Part shown: positions 7,891 through 17,417 of the stretch, piece after piece | Numbering within the stretch: the first letter of the stretch is position 1 | Layout of the letters: every line of letters starts with the position of its first letter | NCBI RefSeq assembly: GCF_017254835.1 | Contig: NZ_JAFKCW010000003.1 | Coordinates: 434,001-498,000, forward strand | Length of the DNA: 64,000 nucleotides | Direction: 5' to 3' | DNA from: Algoriphagus aestuariicola | GTDB lineage: Bacteria > Bacteroidota > Bacteroidia > Cytophagales > Cyclobacteriaceae | Position numbers and translations under genes: made by a program | Notes under the pieces: generated by a model | Databases searched by the model: none | Seen by the model: the letters and a program-made list of their open reading frames with translations, nothing else | What the model was told of the DNA's origin: nothing

Positions 7891-8892
7891 CTATTTGACC
7901 AAAATCCCAATCCTTCCGGAGCTACCACTGGCCCAAATGGCCTTTTGGTCGCTAGAAACTTTCACCGCATGATAGCCAGTAGTGGAGAAATTTTCCCAAT
8001 TTTTCCCCTCGTCGCTTGACAAGTCAGAACCAGATGGCCCAACGGCGAGGATGAGGTTATTTTTTTCCCAAAAAGCAATCCCAGAGCGATAACCGAGGGG
8101 CATAGACTCAGGAAAGGAAAAAGCTGCGTTCTTGTAAATAAAAGCATGCCTTTCGCGCTGCTCCAGCTTGGTATAGTCACCACCGACGGCGATTATCGCG
8201 TTCCCGACTTGCGCGATTGCAAAAATTCCCTCCGAAGGCTGACCCTGTATCATCGGAGTCTTCATCTTACTCCACGACATGGTCTTAAAATCATACAAGT
8301 GAAGATTGGATACTGATCCTCCGGTACCGAGTACCAATCCGTCCTTGCCCACGGTGAGCGAGGAAGCACTGGCCGCAAAAGCAGCTTCACCCGCTTCCGC
8401 ATCGGGCGAGCTTGCCAAGGACTTCCAACTTCTACCCCCATCGCTAGTTTCTAGGATCATCCACTTTCCGTCCACTGGATCCCCGATCACATAACCGGTA
8501 TTTGTTCCCGAAAAGGCAATTCCATCAAAAAATGCCAAATCGCCCTCCTGATGAACTTTTCCCCAAGTCTTCCCTCCGTCTTCGGTTCGATAGATTACGG
8601 CTGGCTGGCCGGCGGAAGCTGCAACGGCCGTCTGGGCATCAAATGCCTGAATGGAACGAAAGTCCACCGTATCCAATCCTGCGATCACTCCATATTCCCA
8701 GGTCAATCCTCCGTCAATGGTTTTCAGCCAAGTACCTCCGCTGCCGCTGGCCCAGCAGATCTGGTCTGAAACGGGTGAAAGCCCCCTGAGGGAGGCTTTC
8801 ACTGGTGTATTGATTTCTTTCCACTGGGGATTTTGGGCATGTGCAAAACAAGCCCAAAGCAGGCCAATGGCCAGGAAAAACTGCTTTATCAT
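7891..8892 (-). CDS. Secreted Ycf48-like/BNR beta-propeller protein
   Basis: 333 aa with a signal peptide (IKQFFLAIGLLWACFAHAQ). The mature protein has repeated TxDGGxTW units (KTIDGGLTWEYG, RTEDGGKTWGKV, ETSDGGRSWKSL, a degenerate SSDEGKNWENF), the hallmark of Ycf48/sialidase-type BNR propellers; about seven blades fit the length. Such proteins are often loosely labelled oxidoreductases in Bacteroidota. It is the last gene of the SusC/SusD operon and overlaps the isomerase gene by 4 nt, so it is translated with that cluster. Role unknown; a periplasmic binding or assembly role is plausible. Confidence 0.8.
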   Translation of the reverse strand: MIKQFFLAIGLLWACFAHAQNPQWKEINTPVKASLRGLSPVSDQICWASGSGGTWLKTIDGGLTWEYGVIAGLDTVDFRSIQAFDAQTAVAASAGQPAVIYRTEDGGKTWGKVHQEGDLAFFDGIAFSGTNTGYVIGDPVDGKWMILETSDGGRSWKSLASSPDAEAGEAAFAASASSLTVGKDGLVLGTGGSVSNLHLYDFKTMSWSKMKTPMIQGQPSEGIFAIAQVGNAIIAVGGDYTKLEQRERHAFIYKNAAFSFPESMPLGYRSGIAFWEKNNLILAVGPSGSDLSSDEGKNWENFSTTGYHAVKVSSDQKAIWASGSSGRIGILVK

Positions 8893-9803
8893 GCAATGTC
8901 CACTTTTCTATAGGCTTCGATGAGGGCTTTTTCCCCATCTACTCCAGGCAAAGCGTTGCCATGCTCCATACCCATCACTCCGGTGAAACCTTTGGAATGG
9001 ATGTACTTAAATACATTGCCGTAGTGGATTTCTCCAGTTCCGGGTTCTTTCCGTCCAGGATTGTCCCCGATCTGGATATAGGCAATCTCACTCCAAGTCT
9101 TCTCCATGGTGGCAATCAGGTTCCCCTCATTGCGCTGCATGTGGTAGATATCGTAGAGGATCTTGCAGCTGGGGCTTCCCACAGCCTTACAAATCATATA
9201 GGTTTGATCCGCATGGCGGAGAAACAGGTCTGGATTGTCACTCAGGGGCTCCAATACCATGGTCAAGCCGGCAGGCTCCAAGATCTCGGACCCACGCTTT
9301 AAGGCTTCGATCACATTGCCCGTCTGCACACCCATGGGGAGGTTTCTCTCAAAATAGCCAGGAACGACTGTCGCCCACTTGGCACCAACACGCTTGGCTA
9401 CTTCAACGGATTCACGACAGGTCTTCAGAAACACATCCAAAAACTCCTGCTTGCCTGTGGTGAGAGAAACCTTCCAGTTGTCCCCTCCATCGATCACGAA
9501 AACTCCCATGCGCATCCCAAGATCATTGAGCGTCTTTCCGATCAGCTCTTGGTCGGCAACGGATCGCTTCAGCATGCCATTGTCCTCCAAGGATCGAAAA
9601 CCTTGGTCCGCCATAAACTTCAACTCGTCGACAATACCGCCAGGTGCTGAGTTTTTGAACATGCCGAAGTGCGGGGCAAAATCCATTTTGAACGCAGGCT
9701 CTGCCTCCTTCACCCCAGCAAAAGCCGGCATGCTCATGGCGCCGGCAGTGCCCAATAATGCACTGCCCAAACCCATTCTCTTAATAAAACCTCTTCTCTC
9801 CAT
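8889..9803 (-). CDS. Tat-exported TIM-barrel isomerase (hydroxypyruvate isomerase-like)
   Basis: 304 aa. The N-terminus MERRGFIKRMGLGSALLGTAGA is a twin-arginine-like signal (RRGFIKR), so the protein is likely exported folded. The remainder is an AP-endonuclease-2-type sugar isomerase/epimerase barrel resembling Hyi (hydroxypyruvate isomerase). Metal-site segments include VLEPLSD, ILYDIYHMQ and AYIQIGDNPGRKEPGTGEI. Close relatives act on 2-keto sugars or keto acids, but the exact substrate is not visible. It begins 3 nt after the Gfo/Idh/MocA gene and overlaps the next gene by 4 nt; pairing of these two families is typical of sugar or polyol oxidation clusters. Confidence 0.85.
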   Translation of the reverse strand: MERRGFIKRMGLGSALLGTAGAMSMPAFAGVKEAEPAFKMDFAPHFGMFKNSAPGGIVDELKFMADQGFRSLEDNGMLKRSVADQELIGKTLNDLGMRMGVFVIDGGDNWKVSLTTGKQEFLDVFLKTCRESVEVAKRVGAKWATVVPGYFERNLPMGVQTGNVIEALKRGSEILEPAGLTMVLEPLSDNPDLFLRHADQTYMICKAVGSPSCKILYDIYHMQRNEGNLIATMEKTWSEIAYIQIGDNPGRKEPGTGEIHYGNVFKYIHSKGFTGVMGMEHGNALPGVDGEKALIEAYRKVDIA

Positions 9804-9806
9804 GGC

Positions 9807-11126
9807 TTAGATCACTTTGGTTTTGCCAGGAATAGCATGCGGGTAGTAGCCATCGGCGCCGGGAAGCAATTTTGGCGATGCATCCCAAGCCAGCGTCTCA
9901 GGGAAGAGATCTATCGTTCCGTTGAGCGCCTCGTCCCAAGTCAGGACTTTTCCGGAATAAGTCGCATATCTACCCATGATGGCAGTCATCGTGGACTTGG
10001 CGGCGTTTTCCGCATCGGCAAACTTGTATTCGCCTTTCACCAAAGCTGCCCAAAGTTCGTCGTGCTCTGTCTGGTAAGGGTTTGGCTGATTTTCGCGATT
10101 GTGGGTATAGATCGGATTTCCTTTCCAATCGGTCATCACGCCATGGTTGCCGGCGCTTAGAAACACCTTCCCTTTGGTTCCTTGGAAAGTCTCATCCACG
10201 CGATTTGCAGCGCCTGGAAAATGGCGGCACTCGGAGTGGATCACAGTTCCGTCATCGTAGGTGAAAGTCAATACGTGGTGGTCAAAGATCTCCCCGTTGT
10301 CCTTGCCTGTTCTCACCATTCTACCTCCAGTTCCCTCGGCCTTGACCGGATAGGAGTTTTTGGCCCAGTTGGCGATATCGATATTGTGTACATGTTGCTC
10401 CACGATATGGTCGCCGCAAAGCCAGTTGAAATAATACCAGTTTCTCATCTGGTATTCCATCTCGGTCTGCTCAGGCTTACGCTCGCGAACCCAAACACCA
10501 CCGTCATTCCAATACACCTGACCGCCGACAATTTCACCGAGGTCTCCGTTGTGAATGCGCTTCATCACCTCTCGGTAGTTGTTTTGATAGTGACGCTGCA
10601 GGCCCACGACCACATTCAGTTTTTTCGCTTTTGCAACTTCAGCGGCTGCCAAAACTTTGCGGATACCCGCAGCATCAGTCGCCACCGGCTTTTCCATGAA
10701 GATCTGCTTGCCTTGGTTTACCGCTTCCTCAAAGTGCGAAGGACGAAAGCCTGGAGGAGTCGCCAAGATTACCACATCGGCTTCGGCGATTGCTTTTTTG
10801 TATCCGTCAAATCCCACAAATTTCTTTTCGGCAGGTACATCGACTTTGTCTTTTCCATACTTGTCAAAAATCGCCTTGTAACTATTGTCCAGACGGTCTT
10901 GAAAGGCATCAGCCATCGCTACGAGCTTGATGGGATGGCCGGTCTCGAATGCTTGGAATACCGCGCCGGTACCACGTCCACCGCAGCCAATCACGGCGAG
11001 CTTCAGTTCATTTGCTGGAGCAGCATAGGCTCCGGGCACCAAAAAAGAAGGTGCCATCATCCCCCCGGTCACCAGGGCAGAAGTCTTGAGAAAGTCTCTT
11101 CTCGAATTTAGATTTTTCATAGACAT
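9807..11126 (-). CDS. Tat-exported Gfo/Idh/MocA family oxidoreductase
   Basis: 439 aa. The signal peptide has a twin-arginine motif (SRRDFLKTSALVTGG). Next comes the Rossmann fold LAVIGCGGRGTGAVF and the family motif EKPVATDAAG (EKP). The large C-terminal alpha/beta domain includes GGQVYWNDGGVW and DHIVEQHVHNIDIANW, with the conserved DxxxHxxD-like histidine of this family. It is expected to oxidise or reduce a sugar or polyol with NAD(P), with cofactor probably bound before export. The start is the ATG at 11126; an in-frame TTG upstream lies in the previous gene's stop region. Gap to the SUMF1-like gene is 14 nt, so it belongs to the same operon. Confidence 0.88.
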   Translation of the reverse strand: MSMKNLNSRRDFLKTSALVTGGMMAPSFLVPGAYAAPANELKLAVIGCGGRGTGAVFQAFETGHPIKLVAMADAFQDRLDNSYKAIFDKYGKDKVDVPAEKKFVGFDGYKKAIAEADVVILATPPGFRPSHFEEAVNQGKQIFMEKPVATDAAGIRKVLAAAEVAKAKKLNVVVGLQRHYQNNYREVMKRIHNGDLGEIVGGQVYWNDGGVWVRERKPEQTEMEYQMRNWYYFNWLCGDHIVEQHVHNIDIANWAKNSYPVKAEGTGGRMVRTGKDNGEIFDHHVLTFTYDDGTVIHSECRHFPGAANRVDETFQGTKGKVFLSAGNHGVMTDWKGNPIYTHNRENQPNPYQTEHDELWAALVKGEYKFADAENAAKSTMTAIMGRYATYSGKVLTWDEALNGTIDLFPETLAWDASPKLLPGADGYYPHAIPGKTKVI

Positions 11127-11140
11127 GGGGTTATTTAGGT

Positions 11141-12097
11141 TCAATAATCAGCAATGGGTGCCTGCTCATAGTAGGCTTTGATCTCCTCGGGAGACGGCGG
11201 ATTCAGTGGTCTCACCAGTCTCAGGCCGATAAAGGGCGCCTCTGGGAACCACCACTGGCTCTTTGGAATTTGGGGATCGATTCGCTTCCAAGCGGGGTCG
11301 GATACACTCCGCATCGCCGAGCCTATCTGCTCTGCCGGAGTCTTGAAGCTCCCTCCACGCACTACATGGGGGTAGAGTTTTTCAGCGGGATTGAGTGGAT
11401 TTTCCTTGCCGGAGCGCTTGTAGAAATCCTCCTCATACAGGTCCATTGTCCACTCCTGAACATTCCCATAGATATCGTAGAGTCCCCAGGGATTCGCCGG
11501 CTTCTTTCCGACCGGGTGGGTACTTCCCTCACTGTTAGGTTCGATCCAGGCGTAGTCAGTCAGCTTTGACTCCTCATTTCCAAAGAAAAAGCGGTCGCCC
11601 GATCCTGCCCGAGCGGCATATTCCCACTCCGCTTCGGTAGGTATTCTATAGAAGATGCCGGTCTTCAGATACAACCAGCGGCAAAATTGCAGGGCTCCGT
11701 ACTGGGTCATCCCAACGGCGGGCTTCCCTTCTTTTCCCATCCCAAAAGTCATATCCAGATAGGGCAAGCTCGGCCGAGTCAAGCCATCCACGATCTCAGG
11801 CACACCGCCCTCTGTCATGGATTCTTCGTATTGCTTGTCGAGGAAAAGCTCAAAGGCATCCCAGGTCACCTCATGGGTTCCCATCCAAAAGGCATCGATT
11901 TTCACCTCATGGGCGGGATTTTGATCTGGAAACTTAGGGTCGTTTGAACCCATCTTGAAGGTTCCGGCAGGAATCGGTGCCAAATCAAAGGTGACTTCAG
12001 TGCCGGGAATCTTTTGGGTATAGGCCTCAAACATATCGCTTTCCTCCGATTGAAAGCTCATGAGGATCAGGCCGGATACCGCTAGGTACTTTTTCAT
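11141..12097 (-). CDS. SUMF1/FGE-fold protein without active-site cysteines
   Basis: 318 aa, formylglycine-generating-enzyme-like fold. Recognisable segments: IPAGTFKMGSND, NPAHEVKIDAFWMGTHEVTWDAFELF, IPTEAEWEYAARAG, YDIYGNVQEWTMD and VVRGGSFKTPAE...FIGLRLVRP. True FGEs carry a redox Cys pair shortly after GGS; here that segment reads KTPAEQIGSAMRSVSDP with no cysteine. The only cysteine noticed is in LQFCRWLY. It is therefore probably a structural, binding or non-FGE enzyme member, and no sulfatase gene is nearby. The N-terminus (MKKYLAVSGLILMSF) is a weak signal sequence. ATG at 12097 chosen over an upstream TTG. Confidence 0.82.
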   Translation of the reverse strand: MKKYLAVSGLILMSFQSEESDMFEAYTQKIPGTEVTFDLAPIPAGTFKMGSNDPKFPDQNPAHEVKIDAFWMGTHEVTWDAFELFLDKQYEESMTEGGVPEIVDGLTRPSLPYLDMTFGMGKEGKPAVGMTQYGALQFCRWLYLKTGIFYRIPTEAEWEYAARAGSGDRFFFGNEESKLTDYAWIEPNSEGSTHPVGKKPANPWGLYDIYGNVQEWTMDLYEEDFYKRSGKENPLNPAEKLYPHVVRGGSFKTPAEQIGSAMRSVSDPAWKRIDPQIPKSQWWFPEAPFIGLRLVRPLNPPSPEEIKAYYEQAPIADY

Positions 12098-12141
12098 TTT
12101 ATTCTGGGTAATTGGAAATTTCAAATTACTATATCGGTTTA

Positions 12142-15100
12142 CTATTGACTTTGATCTTTTGATAAATGGTAGGTATAAAGTTGGATACCATCTTCTTTGG
12201 TGTAGAAAATAAGTGAATTCTCCAACACTTCGACCCTTCTGACCTCTCCGCGGAGCGAAAGTCCGGAGGCCGACGGAACTAGCGCTTCAAATCCTCCCTT
12301 CCCATCGCCCAAAAACACCGAACCATGATCTGCATCGTAACGGCCAAATTTCAGCTTGGTGTCAAAAAGATTACCCCCAAATACCAGATCGAGGTTTCCG
12401 TCTCCATTTAGGTCCACGGAGGTAGATGCAAAGACCGGCGAAAACTGCGCCTGCAGTGGCAGTTTCCTCTTCTGGAATTTTCCGTCTTGGCCGAGGGCAA
12501 AATAACTTGTCTCCAGATTGTTTACCGAGATGGTCTTGGCATCCTTTCTCTCCTCCTCGGTGAAAAGCTCATCCATCTTCACCTCGGAAAAGCTCTTGAA
12601 ATCCAGATATCTTTTCTTCAAAAAGAGCACTTGGCCAAGGATTTCATCACGACTGGAGGAGGGGTACTTTTCACCCTGAATGTAATAGGATAAGATAGCA
12701 TCTGTGGATCCGTTGGAGTCAAAATCCTTGTACAACAATTCCAAAGGCTGGCCCTCGCTGGCGAAAAGCTGGGAATTTCTACCGTGGTTTCCAACAAATA
12801 GCTCGGGCTTACCGTCACCATCCCAATCTCCGATCAGCAGATCCGACCAAAACCCGACTTGGGCTTTATCAAAATATGTAGAAGTCACCTCTTGCCAAGT
12901 ATTGCCAGATTTGCCGAAAACCGTGATCGGCATGGCATCACCCACGACGATGAGTTCAGACTGGCCGTCGCCATTCAGGTCTGCCAAGCCAGAATCGGTC
13001 ACCATACCCAGACTTTTGAAAGCCGGAGCTAGCGCATCCGTCTGATCAGTGAAGTTTCCTTTGCCATCACCAATCCAAACCCGAGACCCAGGTGAGGTCG
13101 GATACTGTCCAGGAACGATACGTCCTCCGACAAAAATATCATCATGGCCATCGCCATTGAAATCGAGTGCCAAAAGAGAGCCGATTGGGAAAGCCTCTTT
13201 GGGAAGCGCATCAGGAGAAAGACTGAACTTGCCATTGCCGTCATTCAAATAAAGTCTAGGCAACAAAGCTGGGTCGCCGATCTGATACTCATACATCCCA
13301 CCGGAAGCAACCAACATATCTATAAAGCCGTCCCCGTTGGCGTCTAAGCTGAGCGCATCCGTATCCGCACTGGACGCTGCCAAAGCGAAAGCTGTCGAAT
13401 CCGCTTTTCCAAACTGTCCATTGGTCTGGGCAAAATAAATCCTTCCACTCACCCCTGTACTGCCGCCCACAAATAGGTCGGCTTTGCCGTCCCCGTTGAA
13501 ATCCTCCACGACCATGGCTTTGCCGTTGCCGGAAATTTCAAAATTCAGCAGGGGCTGGCGTTTGAAGTCGTTTACCTCCTGGCCCTTTGGCAAAGTCAAA
13601 ATTCCCGCCTTGGTCAGCAAAACTGAAACTTTTGAAGATGGTGTTATTCGCGCTTGGCTGGCTTCGGTCTGGTCGATCCTATAGCTTTGGTTAGCCTGCA
13701 GATCCGCCAATCTGGATTTTTTCCCTCCCGGCCAATTCACCAAGACTGAGTCGGCGATTGTGGAAGATCCCAAACCAAAAACCAAAAGGGGAGAAACGGA
13801 AGACTGGAAGCCCCGGTAGAGATTTTGCTCCTGCATCTGCATTTTCCCTCCGGAATAGACCTTCACCAAAGCGCCTTGGCCTAGGGTGTTTTGGCCCTCG
13901 CCCTTCAGCTCGACTTTCAGGAAATTGCCTTTCGCCTTTTGCACCGCGAGATTTTCATAGATAAATGCCGGCGCATTGATGTTGTTGATCACCAAATCGA
14001 GGTCGCCGTCATTGTCGAGGTCAGAATAAGCCGCACCGTTGGAGTTTCCGTTTTCGGATATGCCCCAGCTTGTGCCAATACTCTCAAAAGTCAAATCCCC
14101 TCGATTTCGGTAGGTATAGTTCCGAAGATTGGAAGAGCTCATGGATTTTACCAGATTCAGCAAATCCTCCCGCTTCAGCTGTCCTCCGGCGGTACGGACG
14201 TAATTATCCATGTATTTGAGAAAGTCCTGGTTGTTGTAATCCCTCAGGTAGCCATTGGTCACAAAAAGGTCTTTCCAGCCATCCAGATCAAAGTCTGAGA
14301 ACAGCGCCGCCCAGCTCCAATCCGTGTTCGAAATGCCAGAGATCTGCCCAACTTCCTGAAATCGACCGTCACCCGTATTCAGATGCAGCATATTTCGCAT
14401 GTACTGGTAGTAGAATCCCCGGTCTAGATTGAGTTGAAACAGCTCGAAATTGTCCGGAGAGAGCAGGAGTTTCTGTCTTTGGTTGTCCTCTGGAAGCATG
14501 TCCAGCGTCAAGATGTCCAAGAAGCCGTCGTTGTTGATGTCAGCGATGTCGTTTCCCATCGAGAAATGGGAAACGTGATCCAGCATGGACTGGATTTCGT
14601 CCTTGAATTTCCCGTTTTTCTGGTTGATGTACAGATAGTCCGGCATGGAATAATCATTACCGATGTAGATATCCGGCCAACCATCCGAATTAATATCGGC
14701 TACCGAGACCCCCAGTCCATAGGACAGACTAGAGCTGGATATTCCAGCTTTTTCGGTGACTTCGACAAATTTGCCATTTTGATTTTCAAAAAGCTGGGAA
14801 CCCGCCTCATGCTTATCCTTCATCAAGGCACGCGTTACAGCGGGATCATGGTTTTGAATAGACTTGGTGTTGTGGTTGAGGAGAAAAAGATCGAGGTCAC
14901 CATCCAAATCGAAGTCGAAAAATGCCGCGGACGTAGTAGTCGACTGGGAGGCTACGCCGAATTCTTCGGCCATTTCCCTGAATTGGGGAACGCCGTCCGC
15001 ATTGTTTCCCTGATTGACAAAAAGCTCATTTTTGCGCTTCTCGGGCATCAAGGCTCCCGAGTGGCAAAGGTAGATGTCCAGCTTGCCATCGCCGTTGATA

Positions 15101-15495
15101 TCCACCAGGACGACACCGGTCTTCCAAGGGCCAGGTCGGCCAGAGGCTCCTGAGGATTGGGTAATGTCTTTGAATTTGAGGTCTCCCTCATTGAGGTACA
15201 ATTGGTTTTGGCCAACATTGGCCGAAAAGTAGATATCGTCCAAGCCATCTTGGTTGAGATCGCCTACAGCCACACCCCCACCATTGTAGAGGTATTCATA
15301 CATCAGTACATTGAGGTTTAGATTTTCCTCGATTGGATTGGAAAAGTAAACTCCACTGGAATCGGGCGGAACAAGCTGAAAAATCGGATCCGAGGCAGGA
15401 GCGCTTGAGGTGGAAGTCTGCTCAGCAGTCTTGTCGCATGAAAAAAAAAGCCAGCTAAGGCCAAGTAGGCTAATGGGCAATCGGAATAGCTTCAT
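12142..15495 (-). CDS. FG-GAP/VCBS repeat lipoprotein with ASPIC/UnbV domain
   Basis: 1117 aa. Signal with lipobox (SWLFFSC, Cys20), so an outer-membrane or surface lipoprotein. It carries many Ca-binding DxNxDGxxD loops of FG-GAP/VCBS propeller repeats (VGDLNQDGLDDIYF, VDINGDGKLDIYL, FDFDLDGDLDLFL, DFNGDGKADLFV, DLNGDGNLDLVF). An ASPIC/UnbV (CRTAC1-type) domain lies in the middle (about 530-610: LGQGALVKVYSGGK...LVNWPGGKKSRL), with a second propeller block after it. In Cytophagales such proteins often sit next to SusC/SusD, as here (56 nt after susD), and may act as surface ligand-binding or adhesion partners. No catalytic motif seen. Confidence 0.87.
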   Translation of the reverse strand: MKLFRLPISLLGLSWLFFSCDKTAEQTSTSSAPASDPIFQLVPPDSSGVYFSNPIEENLNLNVLMYEYLYNGGGVAVGDLNQDGLDDIYFSANVGQNQLYLNEGDLKFKDITQSSGASGRPGPWKTGVVLVDINGDGKLDIYLCHSGALMPEKRKNELFVNQGNNADGVPQFREMAEEFGVASQSTTTSAAFFDFDLDGDLDLFLLNHNTKSIQNHDPAVTRALMKDKHEAGSQLFENQNGKFVEVTEKAGISSSSLSYGLGVSVADINSDGWPDIYIGNDYSMPDYLYINQKNGKFKDEIQSMLDHVSHFSMGNDIADINNDGFLDILTLDMLPEDNQRQKLLLSPDNFELFQLNLDRGFYYQYMRNMLHLNTGDGRFQEVGQISGISNTDWSWAALFSDFDLDGWKDLFVTNGYLRDYNNQDFLKYMDNYVRTAGGQLKREDLLNLVKSMSSSNLRNYTYRNRGDLTFESIGTSWGISENGNSNGAAYSDLDNDGDLDLVINNINAPAFIYENLAVQKAKGNFLKVELKGEGQNTLGQGALVKVYSGGKMQMQEQNLYRGFQSSVSPLLVFGLGSSTIADSVLVNWPGGKKSRLADLQANQSYRIDQTEASQARITPSSKVSVLLTKAGILTLPKGQEVNDFKRQPLLNFEISGNGKAMVVEDFNGDGKADLFVGGSTGVSGRIYFAQTNGQFGKADSTAFALAASSADTDALSLDANGDGFIDMLVASGGMYEYQIGDPALLPRLYLNDGNGKFSLSPDALPKEAFPIGSLLALDFNGDGHDDIFVGGRIVPGQYPTSPGSRVWIGDGKGNFTDQTDALAPAFKSLGMVTDSGLADLNGDGQSELIVVGDAMPITVFGKSGNTWQEVTSTYFDKAQVGFWSDLLIGDWDGDGKPELFVGNHGRNSQLFASEGQPLELLYKDFDSNGSTDAILSYYIQGEKYPSSSRDEILGQVLFLKKRYLDFKSFSEVKMDELFTEEERKDAKTISVNNLETSYFALGQDGKFQKRKLPLQAQFSPVFASTSVDLNGDGNLDLVFGGNLFDTKLKFGRYDADHGSVFLGDGKGGFEALVPSASGLSLRGEVRRVEVLENSLIFYTKEDGIQLYTYHLSKDQSQ

Positions 15496-15551
15496 ACAAA
15501 TAAATCTGGGCTACTCCCAAAGGGAATAGCCCAGACAAGTTAATCAGGATT

Positions 15552-17405
15552 TTATTCGGTATACCCAGGATTCTGAACCAGTTCTGAATTTCGGTTCATT
15601 TCGTCCCTGTGGATAGGCAGATAATACATCTTATCCAACCACTTACGATTTTCCTTACCCGGATCCATGTCGATTACTTTGTAGACATAGTTATAGATTG
15701 TAGGATCATATCTATAGATTTCCAAAGTCTTTCCCGGCTTGAAAGTAGCAGTGATGTTGATACCATTTGCCTGTCTGTTGAATGCCACAGGGGCTATCAT
15801 CCAGCGGCGCACGTCGTGGTAACGCTGCTCCTCATAGGCCATTTCGATTCTTCGTTCATTTCTATACCGCTCTCTCAAGGCGTCCCCAGTTTCGGTGATG
15901 GCTGGCAAACCTACACGGAATCTGATCTGGTTGAGCCAAGCTTTAGCTTCCGCCTCCTGACCCAATTCTATGGAAGCCTCCACATAGTTGAGCACAGCCT
16001 CGGTATATCTCAGCACTGGCCAAGGCACTTGTTGCCAAGTGTTCTGATCTACGATGGCCGGGTTGGCATCGATAAACTTGCGGAAATAGTAGCCGGTATA
16101 CGAACCGTTCCAGTCTTCGATTGGGCTGTTTCTGGTGTCCAATCCGAAGTGGGTGCCGGTACCTCCAGTGATTTCATAGGTACCTGTCTGAATTTGACCT
16201 AGTGGATCTCTTGGCTGGTTAGCACTGGATCTTGGCTTCCACTGCGCTCCGTCATAAAGCACTGAAGCATAGAATCTAGCCTCTCTGTTTACATATGGAG
16301 CCGCTGAATGCTCAGGATTAGACCAAGAAAATTTGGTACCGTCCATCATCTCGTAGTCGTCTATCAGCGTCTGCACCGGGGTATTCCCAGCCCAGTTGTT
16401 ATATCCGTTTGGACCGTTGAAGAGACCCTGACGGCCGCCATTTTCCTGCTTCAGGTTGATGAAATATCTACCTAAAAGAATCTCCGCCTCCCCGCCATTT
16501 CTGGCCATGGAGTTGTTAATGTAGTTTTGGATGGCAGTTTCCTGATCTACTGGAGCGGTAAGGCCCATTTGATTTCCGGTGTGTTCATCCAGTACCGCTT
16601 TGGCAGCAGCCTGGGCTCTCTGCCATCTTTCGGTTCTGTTGCCTGATGGATAAGCCAAGATATCAAGGTTGCCATAGGCCGCCAACTCAGCTGATTTGGC
16701 TTTTGCAGTAGGGCCGTCGTGCAGATCACTTGCTGCGTACAGAAGCACTCTGGATTTTAGGGCCAACGCAGACACTTTGGTCGCCCGACCTCGTATCGCG
16801 GACTGCCCAGTGAGCAGATCAGCAGCTTCGTCCAAATCCTTTACGATAAACTCCACACATTCCTCGAAGGTGTTTCGCGGAGCGAGAAAGGTCTCGGCAT
16901 CTAAGGTATAGGCAAAGTCGACGATTGGGAAACCACCGTAATAGCGAAGCAGCTGATGAGAATAATAGGCCCTCATAAACTTGGCTTCACCAATCAGCCG
17001 ATCCGTGCTGGCACCAGTGTGAGGAAAAGCTTCATCGGTCAGCTTCTCGATTGCTAGATTGGTAGCTCTGATGCGTAGATACATATTCTGCCAAGACAGC
17101 GTACCATTTACCCAACCGATATCGGCCGGGTTGGAACGCGCCTCAGTGATCGTAGTGATACCCCGTCCAGGGTGGGTAAACATGGATTCATCCGTCAAAG
17201 ACGCAAGCATTTGCTCGTCAAAGCCCCCGTTACCTAGACCTGAATATATTCCCACTACAAAGGCTTCTGCCAGATTGATGTCCGTCCAAACACTTCCTTC
17301 GTCCACCTCGCCAAGAGGCTTGGTGTTCAGAAAGTCGTCGTTACATGCGGTGAACGTGAAGCATGCAGCGAACAGAATAGCAAAATATTTATTGATTCTT
17401 TTCAT
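15552..17405 (-). CDS. SusD/RagB family nutrient-binding lipoprotein
   Basis: 617 aa. Lipoprotein signal with CFTFTACNDDFLNTKPLGEV, the standard SusD N-terminus with lipid-anchor Cys. The family's helical TPR-like region and C-terminal SusD block are present, including LRYTEAVLNYVEASIELGQ, RNERRIEMAYEEQRYHDVRRW and a final YYLPIHRDEMNRNSELVQNPGY. It caps the SusC transporter on the cell surface and binds the imported ligand, which cannot be named from sequence. It starts 12 nt after the susC stop, the normal arrangement. No glycoside hydrolase, peptidase or sulfatase lies in the operon, so the ligand is probably small. Confidence 0.95.
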   Translation of the reverse strand: MKRINKYFAILFAACFTFTACNDDFLNTKPLGEVDEGSVWTDINLAEAFVVGIYSGLGNGGFDEQMLASLTDESMFTHPGRGITTITEARSNPADIGWVNGTLSWQNMYLRIRATNLAIEKLTDEAFPHTGASTDRLIGEAKFMRAYYSHQLLRYYGGFPIVDFAYTLDAETFLAPRNTFEECVEFIVKDLDEAADLLTGQSAIRGRATKVSALALKSRVLLYAASDLHDGPTAKAKSAELAAYGNLDILAYPSGNRTERWQRAQAAAKAVLDEHTGNQMGLTAPVDQETAIQNYINNSMARNGGEAEILLGRYFINLKQENGGRQGLFNGPNGYNNWAGNTPVQTLIDDYEMMDGTKFSWSNPEHSAAPYVNREARFYASVLYDGAQWKPRSSANQPRDPLGQIQTGTYEITGGTGTHFGLDTRNSPIEDWNGSYTGYYFRKFIDANPAIVDQNTWQQVPWPVLRYTEAVLNYVEASIELGQEAEAKAWLNQIRFRVGLPAITETGDALRERYRNERRIEMAYEEQRYHDVRRWMIAPVAFNRQANGINITATFKPGKTLEIYRYDPTIYNYVYKVIDMDPGKENRKWLDKMYYLPIHRDEMNRNSELVQNPGYTE

Positions 17406-17417
17406 GATTCACAAATG

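Noticed and set aside
10182-11111. 309-codon open frame on the plus strand
   Set aside because: Lies wholly antisense to the Gfo/Idh/MocA gene, which has clear family motifs; the antisense product has none.
11141-12097. Formylglycine-generating enzyme for sulfatases
   Set aside because: Active-site cysteines missing and no sulfatase gene in the window.
14434-15153. 239-codon open frame on the plus strand
   Set aside because: Antisense to FG-GAP repeats; repeated DxNxDG coding makes long open frames on the other strand.
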